From positions 62,001-126,000 of the forward strand of contig JWTM01000290.1 of the NCBI GenBank assembly GCA_001749745.1: 64,000 nucleotides of DNA, written 5' to 3'. This document shows, piece after piece, positions 34,433-41,739 of the stretch (position 1 is the first letter of the stretch; each line of letters opens with the position of its first letter). This DNA is from Candidatus Marispirochaeta associata (lineage in GTDB: Bacteria; Spirochaetota; Spirochaetia; JC444; Marispirochaetaceae). Both the position numbers and the translations under genes were made by a program. The notes under the pieces were generated by a model, which saw nothing but the letters and a program-made list of their open reading frames with translations, did no database searches and was not told where the DNA came from.

Positions 34433-35525
34433 GCAGGACCGAGTAGAGACACGCCCGCCTTTCGCGGTAACGCTCCCATCCGAGATCCAACAAACGGCTT
34501 ATCAGTGCCGCGTAGGACAATCCGCCCTGTTCACACATGCGGGGAAACATGCTGATGCTGGTAAAGCCGGGTATCGTGTTAATCTCGTTCAGGAGAATCC
34601 TCCCGCTCGTTCGCTCCAGAAAGAAATCGATGCGCGCCATCCCCTGGGCATCAACCGCCCGGTAAGCATCGATGGCTATCCGTCGCAGCTCCGCGGCCGT
34701 CTTCGCAGGAATATCCGCCGGCAGCTGCAGCACGGCTCCATCGGGATCCACATACTTGGCTTCGTAGTCGTAGAAGCCGTGGGTCGGGAGAATCTCTCCG
34801 GGAGGAAAGCTCATCGGCTTATGATTGCCCACTACCGAACATTCGATCTCCCGGCCGTCGATTGCGGGTTCTATCAAGAGGGAGGTGTCATAGCGGAAGG
34901 CCTCTTTCAGGGCTTCGTCCAGCGCGCTCCATTGATCGACTCGGGATACGCCCACCGATGAACCCGCCCGTAAGGGTTTGACGAAGAGGGGAAGACCATA
35001 TTCGCTCTTTATCTTCTCCAGAGCTCGGGCCGCTTCCGGCGAGCCTGTCTGATACGCCGATTTATGAAGCTCCCAATAGGGCACTATCGGCAATCCCCGC
35101 TCACCCCAGAGCTCCTTGGCCCGGCCTTTGTCCATGGAGAGGGAGCTTCCCAAGACCCCGGCGCCCACATAGGGGAGGTCGATCAATTCCAGGAGTCCCT
35201 GGACGGTTCCGTCCTCGCCGAAACTTCCGTGGAGTACCGGAAAGACGATATCCACCTCGATCTTCCGCTCTCCGCAGAAGAGACCTTCCCCGGGGCGGGC
35301 GGAGACGATATTTTCGTCCCGCTCCTCGATAGCAAGAATATCCGGAGCGGCTTCGCGGAAAGCATCCTGCAGATACCAGCGGCCCTCCTTCGATATGCCG
35401 ATCAGGAGCGGACTGAACCGCTCTATGTCGATATGGCGATAGACCGAGCAGGCTGAGCGCAGAGACACCTCGTGTTCACCAGATTTTCCCCCGTAGAGTA
35501 GTGCTACCCGCTGTTTGTCCCTCAT
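34410..35525 (-). CDS. ddl: D-alanine--D-alanine ligase
   Basis: 371 aa. It makes the D-Ala-D-Ala dipeptide for peptidoglycan. ATP-grasp motifs: LYGGKSGEHEVSLRSA at the start, GSFGEDGTVQGLLELIDLPYVG (near 95), FVKPLRAGSSVGVSRV (near 178), IDFFLERTSGRILLNEINTIPGFTSISMFP with metal-binding Glu/Asn. GAAGGAGC precedes the ATG. Third gene of murE-atl-ddl; 30 nt after atl. Confidence 0.96.
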   Translation of the reverse strand: MRDKQRVALLYGGKSGEHEVSLRSACSVYRHIDIERFSPLLIGISKEGRWYLQDAFREAAPDILAIEERDENIVSARPGEGLFCGERKIEVDIVFPVLHGSFGEDGTVQGLLELIDLPYVGAGVLGSSLSMDKGRAKELWGERGLPIVPYWELHKSAYQTGSPEAARALEKIKSEYGLPLFVKPLRAGSSVGVSRVDQWSALDEALKEAFRYDTSLLIEPAIDGREIECSVVGNHKPMSFPPGEILPTHGFYDYEAKYVDPDGAVLQLPADIPAKTAAELRRIAIDAYRAVDAQGMARIDFFLERTSGRILLNEINTIPGFTSISMFPRMCEQGGLSYAALISRLLDLGWERYRERRACLYSVLLKTEAEG

Positions 35526-35555
35526 CTGAACTGCTCCTTCGACTGCTGATGGCCG

Positions 35556-35888
35556 CTAAAAACCTACCATGTTTTGCCAAGGAGTGTCACGAAAGTCCCA
35601 CTGATAGCGGTCGATCGGAAGGCATGCTTCGGTGACGGGGATCCCCTCTGCGCCGAGCCTGAGGATCTGCTCCTCCCGGCCTTCCCCCTCCCGTAGCGCA
35701 ATCCGGCCGCCGGCGGCCACGACCCGGTGCCAGGGAAGGTTATGTTTTTTACTCGATGAGCGCAGGATCCAGACCACTCCCCGGGCGCCCCGGGGATTCC
35801 CGGCGGCAGTCGCGATCTGCCCGTAGGTGGCGACTCTCCCTGCGGGGATAGCCTCGATAAGGGCGATTACCCGTTCTGAGAAGCTCAC
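35556..35888 (-). CDS. Alkyltransferase-like protein (Atl)
   Basis: 110 aa. Resembles the DNA-binding domain of O6-alkylguanine-DNA alkyltransferase (TYGQIATAAGNPRGAR with the recognition helix and Arg finger), but the acceptor Cys of PCHRV is Trp (LPWHRV, W53). Atl proteins bind alkylated guanine and pass it to nucleotide excision repair instead of removing the alkyl group. GTG start overlapping the murE stop by 4 nt (GTGA), a surprising place for a repair gene. Confidence 0.92.
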   Translation of the reverse strand: MSFSERVIALIEAIPAGRVATYGQIATAAGNPRGARGVVWILRSSSKKHNLPWHRVVAAGGRIALREGEGREEQILRLGAEGIPVTEACLPIDRYQWDFRDTPWQNMVGF

Positions 35889-37432
35889 CGGTAGCCCATC
35901 TCCTCCAGGACTGCGGCGACAGCCTCCTCCTCGTCATAAGGGGTCGGGCCGGCGGGGCCGATAATCGATCCTTCGTGTCCCTTTCCCAGACAGACAAGCA
36001 GGTCCCCCTGTTCGGCTAATTCGCAGGCTTCGCGGATGGCTTCGCGGCGGTCGGGGATCAGGAAGAGCTCCTTCCCGCGGGTAAGGGCAGTACAGCCGGC
36101 GGCGATCTCCTCCAGGATAGTCATCGAATCCTCAAGCCTCGGATCCTCATCGGCGAGGAAGATGATATCCGCATAGCGAGAGGCGATCTCCCCCTGGATG
36201 GGCCGCTTCTCCCGGTCCCGTTCGCCGGCGGAGCCGAAGAGGACTATCAGCCTGCCGCGGCACTGCTCTCTCAAAAGGGGGAGGAGCTTCTCGAAGGAAC
36301 CGGGACTGTGGGCGTAGTCGACAAGGACCGAGAAGGGTTGTCCCCGATCGACCGGCTGCATTCGACCGCGGACCGGCTTGAGTCGGGGTAGGAGAGGGAT
36401 CAGATCTACAGGACTAGATTCCAGCAGAACCGCTGCCGCCGCCAGAGAGGCGAGGACGTTGTCCACGTTGAAACGGCCGCGAAGGGGTATTCGGCACCGA
36501 TGACGCTCCTCCCGATACACCAAGGTGAAGGAGATGCCGTTTGAATCCTCTTCGATCTCCTCGGCCGCCAGGTCAGCTTCTGGCGCGTTCTTAAGTTCTT
36601 CTGAAACATAGCGAATAATCTGTTTTCCCCGGGAGGCCTCCTCGAAGGAGGGGAGATAAGCCTCTGCCGAAGGCAATACGGCGGTGCCGGTCTTATCCGG
36701 AAGCATTCGAAAAAGCTCGCCCTTGTCGGAGACGTACTGCTCCATGCTGCCGTGAAACTCAAGGTGTTCGTGACTGATATTGGTCAGCACCCCCACATCG
36801 AAAGCGATATCCCCAAGCCGATTGTTGCGCGGACTCAATCCGTGGGAGGTGGATTCCACCACCGCATATGCGCATCCGGTCGAACGCATCCGGCGCAGCA
36901 GGGCGTGTACCTCCGGCGGCTCCGGGGTCGACTGTCTGAGGGCGTTCTTTTTTAGCTCGAGACCGTCATGAAACTCGACGGTAGATAAGAATCCGCACCG
37001 CGCGCCGGCGGCGCTGATCAACTGTTGCAGGTAGAAAACCGTGGAGCTCTTCCCGTCGGTTCCGGTTACCCCGGCTACCCTCATCTCCCGCGACGGATGG
37101 TCGTAAAACGCCGCCGCCACCGGAGACATGCAGGTTCTGGGATTCTCCACCCGCAGATATGCCACCCCCGGCTGGTACTGTTCCAACGGATCCGAGTGGA
37201 TCACCGCCGAGGCCCCGGCCTCGAGGGCGACGGGGATAAAACGATGCCCGTCGGTATGGATACCGGGGAGGGCGAAGAATAACGCCCCCGGTGCCACCTG
37301 GCGGGAGTCGTAACAGAGCAGGCTGATAAGGGGATCGCCGCTTCCCCGCTTTTCTAGGATGTTGATTCCCCGGGTGAACTCTGTTAACCTTTTCACTCTC
37401 TCCCGGCTGCTGCTCTCCGGCCTTTCTTTCAC
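35885..37432 (-). CDS. murE: UDP-N-acetylmuramoyl-tripeptide synthetase (MurE)
   Basis: 515 aa. It adds the third, diamino acid residue to UDP-MurNAc-L-Ala-D-Glu. The P-loop is VTGTDGKSS (122-130); STPEPPEV is the usual substrate loop; the C-terminal selectivity loop near 427 reads DEDPRLED instead of the DNPR typical of meso-diaminopimelate enzymes. Peptidoglycan of Spirochaeta and Treponema contains L-ornithine, so ornithine may be the substrate (inference). GTG start at 37432 has AGGAG 10 nt upstream; another GTG lies at 37396. First gene of murE-atl-ddl. Confidence 0.94.
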   Translation of the reverse strand: MKERPESSSRERVKRLTEFTRGINILEKRGSGDPLISLLCYDSRQVAPGALFFALPGIHTDGHRFIPVALEAGASAVIHSDPLEQYQPGVAYLRVENPRTCMSPVAAAFYDHPSREMRVAGVTGTDGKSSTVFYLQQLISAAGARCGFLSTVEFHDGLELKKNALRQSTPEPPEVHALLRRMRSTGCAYAVVESTSHGLSPRNNRLGDIAFDVGVLTNISHEHLEFHGSMEQYVSDKGELFRMLPDKTGTAVLPSAEAYLPSFEEASRGKQIIRYVSEELKNAPEADLAAEEIEEDSNGISFTLVYREERHRCRIPLRGRFNVDNVLASLAAAAVLLESSPVDLIPLLPRLKPVRGRMQPVDRGQPFSVLVDYAHSPGSFEKLLPLLREQCRGRLIVLFGSAGERDREKRPIQGEIASRYADIIFLADEDPRLEDSMTILEEIAAGCTALTRGKELFLIPDRREAIREACELAEQGDLLVCLGKGHEGSIIGPAGPTPYDEEEAVAAVLEEMGYR

Positions 37433-37512
37433 GCTGTGTCGACTCCTGAGGCTTGATGGTAATGAGCGTAAGTGTAGCAGTTGGTGAGGATCGACAGCAA
37501 GCGGGAGGCGCT

Positions 37513-37878
37513 ATGTTTCAGTTACGGGTACCCGGTGAATTTGCGGCGGCCCATTTTCTCGAGAACTATCACGGTAAGTGCGAACGGCTTCACGGCCATA
37601 ACTATAAGGTCAGGGTCTTTGTTTCCGGCAGCGAACTGGATGCGGGCGGGATGCTGATCGATTTCGGTATTCTTAAGAATGAGCTCAAATCGATTCTGAA
37701 TGAGTTTGATCATACCAACCTCAACGATCATCCCTCCTTTAGGAACGGAAATCCCAGCGCCGAGCTGATCGCCAAGTATATTCACGACAGTCTCAAGCCC
37801 AGGATCCCCCAGGTGAAGATCGATCGGGTAGAGGTCTTCGAGACCGAGAAGAATCTGGCCGCCTATATTCCGGACTGA
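37513..37878 (+). CDS. queD: 6-carboxytetrahydropterin synthase QueD
   Basis: 121 aa. It converts 7,8-dihydroneopterin triphosphate to 6-carboxytetrahydropterin for queuosine. Zinc His residues H14, H27 and H29 (LHGHNY), catalytic C23 (GKCERLHGH), the Asp-His pair D66/H67 (EFDHTNLND) and a final E near VEVFETE are all present. ATG 37513 is preferred over an earlier in-frame start because GGGAGG lies 4 nt upstream and the protein starts at the family position. Divergent from murE, and followed by a DNA methylase gene 12 nt later. No preQ1 riboswitch was seen upstream. Confidence 0.94.
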   Translation: MFQLRVPGEFAAAHFLENYHGKCERLHGHNYKVRVFVSGSELDAGGMLIDFGILKNELKSILNEFDHTNLNDHPSFRNGNPSAELIAKYIHDSLKPRIPQVKIDRVEVFETEKNLAAYIPD

Positions 37879-37890
37879 TCGGGTTCAGGG

Positions 37891-39549
37891 ATGTCCATAC
37901 CTGCGCAGGACCGCGACGCCTATCTCGGCCGGCAGTTGATTGCCTACATCGGCAACAAACGTCGGCTGCTGGCCTCCTTAGAGAAACTCTTCCGTTCTCT
38001 GGAGGAGCGCGCCCCGGTAACGAGCCTGCTGGATCCCTTCGCCGGTTCCGGGGCGGTCTCCCGTTTGGGGCGGGTGCTGGGCTATAGGGTCTATGCCAGC
38101 GACTGGGAGGAGTACAGCGCGATCATCAACCGCTGTCATCTCGCAACCTTGCCGCAGGAGGTTGAAAATCTCTTCCGCCCCTTCGGCGGGCTCTCCGCCC
38201 TGCTCGATGCCCTGAATCGCTCGGAGGATGAACCGGAGCGTCGCTACTTCAGCCGCTACTATGCACCTCAAAAGACCGATACGGCCGACTACCGTACCGA
38301 GCGGCTCTTCTATACCGCAGAGAACGCCCGGTTTCTCGATCGGGTGCGCGGCTTTATTGAACGGGAGTACCCCGAGGAAGGACCGGAGAGGAACCTCCTC
38401 TTGGCCATGCTGATCTACGAGGCGGCCACCCATGCCAACACCTCAGGAGTGTTTAAGGCCTTCCACAAGGGCTTCGGCGGCCATGGAAAGGACGCCCTGG
38501 GACGAATCCTCGAGCCCATGCAGCTGGAGTATCCGGTACTGCTCGAGGCTCCCCGGGCTTCAGTGGGTAATCTGGAGGCGGGCGACTGGAGCGGCGGGAA
38601 GAGCGTCGACCTCTGCTATCTCGACCCTCCCTATACCATCCATCAGTACGGCAGCAACTATCACCTCCTGAATAGCGTCGCCCGCTGGGATTTCCCCGAT
38701 GCGGAGCTGGATCTGAAAGCCGACGGCACCCTTAGGCGCAAAGCGGCAATTCGAAGCGACTGGGTAGAGACCAAGAGTCCCTACTGCAGCCGGGAGGGGG
38801 CCGCCCAGGCCTTGAAGGGGCTCCTGGATCGGATCGACGCCCGATTTATCGTCCTGAGCTATAACTCGGACGGCATTATCCCGCTGGAGGAGCTGATGGA
38901 GCTTATGAGCGCCCAGGGGAAATTGGAGCTCTATACCGAGGCCTATACCCAGTACCGGGGGGGCAAGCAGGGATTGAACCGTCGTAACGCTACCACCGAG
39001 TTTCAGCTGCTGATTACCCGGGGTCTTACTCATTCCCTGTCCCATTCTGCGGCAGTCGAACGCAGTCTCCTGCTCCATCAGGTCCGCACGCTTCTCGATG
39101 CCGACTTCCATCCCCGAAGGTTCAAGACTCTCTATCCGACCCTAAAGACGGAGTCGGACCTATTTGGAACTGAGGAGCAAGGACTTGCCGGCTTCTGGCG
39201 GCCGCAGGCGCCGCCGTTGGATGAGGAAGATCTGGCGCAGATGGGACTTCCTCAATTGCGAAACCTTAAAAGCAGCCTGGAATCGGCTCTCTTTCGAGAC
39301 AATGGGGAAGAGGCTGAAACCCTGCTGGAAATGTTAGGGGAAGAGTCGAATCCCAAACTCCGAAACGAGATGGTTAAGCGATTCTTAACGGTTTTACGAA
39401 AGCTGGCCCACAAGAAGTATCGGGAACTCTTTGAGGAACTTCACGTGAAGGCTGTAGAAGCCTTCTCCCGCTGGGAGTGGATAAGTTCGCGGCAAGCAGA
39501 GGCGCTTGCGGAGTTGCAGTTCTTGGCGGAGCGGCGCTTCCGCGGTTAA
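37891..39549 (+). CDS. D12-class adenine-specific DNA methyltransferase with C-terminal extension
   Basis: 552 aa. N6-adenine methylase of the alpha (D12) class: Y-I-G-N-K near the N-terminus (LIAYIGNKRRLL), SAM motif LDPFAGSGAVS (near 47), catalytic motif LDPPYTIHQYGSNYH (near 244). The last 170 residues are helical, charged and not recognised; they are not part of a usual Dam-like enzyme. No restriction gene is adjacent, so it is probably an orphan methylase. Recognition sequence unknown. Ribosome site weak (CAGGG), 12 nt behind queD. Confidence 0.88.
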   Translation: MSIPAQDRDAYLGRQLIAYIGNKRRLLASLEKLFRSLEERAPVTSLLDPFAGSGAVSRLGRVLGYRVYASDWEEYSAIINRCHLATLPQEVENLFRPFGGLSALLDALNRSEDEPERRYFSRYYAPQKTDTADYRTERLFYTAENARFLDRVRGFIEREYPEEGPERNLLLAMLIYEAATHANTSGVFKAFHKGFGGHGKDALGRILEPMQLEYPVLLEAPRASVGNLEAGDWSGGKSVDLCYLDPPYTIHQYGSNYHLLNSVARWDFPDAELDLKADGTLRRKAAIRSDWVETKSPYCSREGAAQALKGLLDRIDARFIVLSYNSDGIIPLEELMELMSAQGKLELYTEAYTQYRGGKQGLNRRNATTEFQLLITRGLTHSLSHSAAVERSLLLHQVRTLLDADFHPRRFKTLYPTLKTESDLFGTEEQGLAGFWRPQAPPLDEEDLAQMGLPQLRNLKSSLESALFRDNGEEAETLLEMLGEESNPKLRNEMVKRFLTVLRKLAHKKYRELFEELHVKAVEAFSRWEWISSRQAEALAELQFLAERRFRG

Positions 39550-39551
39550 GC

Positions 39552-39585
39552 AAAAAAGAGAACCCCGGAGGATGTCCCTCCGGGG
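39552..39585 (-). terminator. Terminator of the hflK-hflC operon
   Basis: Perfect 9-bp stem CCCCGGAGG/CCTCCGGGG with a 5-nt loop; on the minus strand it is followed by TTCTCTTTTTT. It lies 18 nt beyond the hflC stop. On the plus strand there is no T tract. Confidence 0.9.
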
Positions 39586-39602
39586 CTGAATAGCGAAAAA
39601 TA

Positions 39603-40595
39603 CTAATTGCCGTCCTGATCGTAGAGATAACGGAAATAATCCATATCGGTGGTCAGGGTCTTGTCGAATTTCTGCATCGTATTGCGGTAGCTCTCTAGGG
39701 AGCGCCAGAAGATGGCGAATTCCTCGTCTTCTCCGTACGCCTCGGCATAGATCCGGGCCGCTTCTCGGTCGGCGATACCCTTAGTCTCCTCCGCTTCTGA
39801 GTAGGCTTCCGAGAGGATCGACCGGCGATCGTTGTCCAGCTTACCCAGCCAGAAGGCCTTTTGGCCCTCGCCGCGGGAGCGGAACTCCTGGGCCTTCTGA
39901 TTCCGTTCGGCGATCATCCGGTTGTAGACGCTCTCGGTCAGGTCGTCGGAGTAGCGGATCTGGCGGATGACGATGTCGATCAGTTCGATGCCGTACTGAG
40001 GCGTGATGGCCTCGGCTGCGGCGAACATAACCTCCGAGAGTTTGTTACGACCTTTGGCTACCGATGGATAGGTTGCCTCGGCATCGATCAGGGAGGTTCT
40101 AAGATCCATTCCGTCCACATTCTCGCCGGCTGTCGCGGCTTCGGCCGCAGCGGTACGATCTATATCGTTGATCACGTTCGAGTTACGGACCGCCTCATAG
40201 AGGGGGTTCTCGGCGACAACGGTGCGCACCGACGAGTCGATAACCTCATCCAGCCGGGCGAAAGCCTGGTCGATGGTCGTAACCGATTCGTAGAACTTCA
40301 AGGGATCGACGATCTTCCAGCGGGCTGTGGTATCGACCCAGATAAACTGATTCTCCGCGGTGGGCAGACGCTGGGCGTCTCCGTCCCAGGAGAGAATCCG
40401 TTTGGGATATTTAATCACCGTGTCTACCATGGGCATTTTGAATTTGAGTCCTGCATCCCGGGATGAAGCGACGATGGCGCCGAAGCGGGTGACCACCGCC
40501 TGTTCTCCCTCCTGCAAAATGTAGAAGGGGCCTAAGGCGACGAAGATTACCAAGAGGACTACGACTACTACCAGAAAGGTTACTAAGCGTTTCAT
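39603..40595 (-). CDS. hflC: Membrane protease regulator HflC
   Basis: 330 aa. Stomatin/prohibitin (SPFH) protein with one N-terminal membrane segment (about 5-25), the band-7 domain (about 26-200) starting with FYILQEGEQAVVTRFGAIV, and a long C-terminal helix with EAEETKGIADREAARIYAEAYG. With HflK it forms a periplasm-facing cage around FtsH. A 30-residue insertion in the middle (ENVDGMDLRTS) carries acidic residues. Starts one base after hflK. Confidence 0.94.
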   Translation of the reverse strand: MKRLVTFLVVVVVLLVIFVALGPFYILQEGEQAVVTRFGAIVASSRDAGLKFKMPMVDTVIKYPKRILSWDGDAQRLPTAENQFIWVDTTARWKIVDPLKFYESVTTIDQAFARLDEVIDSSVRTVVAENPLYEAVRNSNVINDIDRTAAAEAATAGENVDGMDLRTSLIDAEATYPSVAKGRNKLSEVMFAAAEAITPQYGIELIDIVIRQIRYSDDLTESVYNRMIAERNQKAQEFRSRGEGQKAFWLGKLDNDRRSILSEAYSEAEETKGIADREAARIYAEAYGEDEEFAIFWRSLESYRNTMQKFDKTLTTDMDYFRYLYDQDGN

Positions 40596-40596
40596 A

Positions 40597-41577
40597 TTAC
40601 AGTCCCCCCTGTCCCTGGAGATTCTTCAGGGGAAGAAAATTGTCCAGATTGCGATCGATCAGGTCGATCTGACCGGTCTCACTGCCGAAGACATCCTCCA
40701 TCATCTCGATGTAGAGACGAGCGCGGGTTACCTCCGGATTCCGCCGATACTCCTGAAGAACCGAGGTGAAACGGGCGACGTCACCGTCGGCGCGGTTGAC
40801 CTTCTCGGCGGCGTAGCCTTCGGCCTCCTGTAAAAGCTGATCGGCCTGGCCTTCGGCCTTCGGGATCTCCCGGTTGTACTCCTCTTTTCCTTCGTTAATC
40901 AGTCGCTCCATATCCTGGATCGCCTTATTGACGTCCTCGAAAGCGTCCTGCACGGATCCTTCGGGGGGAACGATATTCCTGAGTTTGACGGTGGTGACGT
41001 TGATGCCGAGACCGTAGTTCTTCAGGATATTGTTCATCTGTTCCTGGGCGGTAACCTCGATGGTGGTCCGTTCCGGGCCGATGACGTCGAAGATGGTCCG
41101 GTCTCCCACCAGCTGGCTTACCACCGACTGGGAGATATCCCGAATGGTCTTGACTCGGTTCTCCACATTGAAGAGCCAGGATTTGGGATCGATAATCCGG
41201 TACTGAATCGTCCACTCTACGTCGACGATGTTCAGATCACCGGTCAGCATTACCGACTCCTCGGGATAATCGGCCCGGGAGTAGACGGTATTGATCCCTG
41301 AGCGTTCAGTCCTGAAACCGAACTGTTCGGTCTGGACTACCTGGGTGGGTACATTGAAATTGCGTTCGATACCGAAGGGCAGTTTAAACTGCAGCCCCGG
41401 TCCCTTGATGGTCTTGAAATTCCCGAGCAGCAGAATCACAGCCTGTTCTGTCTGATCTACAATGTAGAAGCTGGACATAACAGTGCCGAGAATCAGGATG
41501 ACGACTATCGCCAGGATAATCATCTTCGGCCGCACCGGAAAAGGCATGCCTTTTGGCGAGACATCGCGTTCGGACAT
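40597..41577 (-). CDS. hflK: Membrane protease regulator HflK
   Basis: 326 aa. N-terminal cytoplasmic 15 residues, a membrane segment (about 18-42), the SPFH domain (YIVDQTEQAVILLLGNFK, VEWTIQYRI) and a coiled C-terminal region (AEGYAAEKVNRADGDVARF). The extended Gly/Pro N-terminus of E. coli HflK is missing, as in many bacteria. GAGGAGAG precedes the ATG. Partner of hflC, 1 nt downstream. Confidence 0.94.
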   Translation of the reverse strand: MSERDVSPKGMPFPVRPKMIILAIVVILILGTVMSSFYIVDQTEQAVILLLGNFKTIKGPGLQFKLPFGIERNFNVPTQVVQTEQFGFRTERSGINTVYSRADYPEESVMLTGDLNIVDVEWTIQYRIIDPKSWLFNVENRVKTIRDISQSVVSQLVGDRTIFDVIGPERTTIEVTAQEQMNNILKNYGLGINVTTVKLRNIVPPEGSVQDAFEDVNKAIQDMERLINEGKEEYNREIPKAEGQADQLLQEAEGYAAEKVNRADGDVARFTSVLQEYRRNPEVTRARLYIEMMEDVFGSETGQIDLIDRNLDNFLPLKNLQGQGGL

Positions 41578-41701
41578 TCTCTCTCCTCTCTATACTCGAA
41601 TTAAAATGGAGAAATATTCTTCTCTTTCAACATTCTCGTAAAGGGTACTTCTCCCCACTGCGAGCGTCAAGGGCGATTAATGGCGCGCGACACGACTTCT
41701 C

Positions 41702-41731
41702 TTGTCAAAGGGGGGGATATTTTCTTATAGT
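41702..41731 (+). promoter_or_regulatory. Promoter of metG lying against its start codon
   Basis: TTGTCA (41702-41707), 18-bp spacer, TATAGT (41726-41731), then 8 nt (GTGGTGCT) to ATG 41740. The start point should fall at 41737-41740, so the mRNA should have almost no leader. The seven-G run in the spacer is too far upstream to act as a ribosome site. Confidence 0.65.
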
Positions 41732-41739
41732 GTGGTGCT

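Noticed and set aside
37433..37512. preQ1 riboswitch before queD
   Set aside because: The region lacks the conserved preQ1-I or -II core; only a normal ribosome site is visible.
38040..38060. Reading the D12 methylase as part of a restriction-modification system
   Set aside because: Neighbours are queD and hflC; no endonuclease or specificity gene is present within several kilobases.
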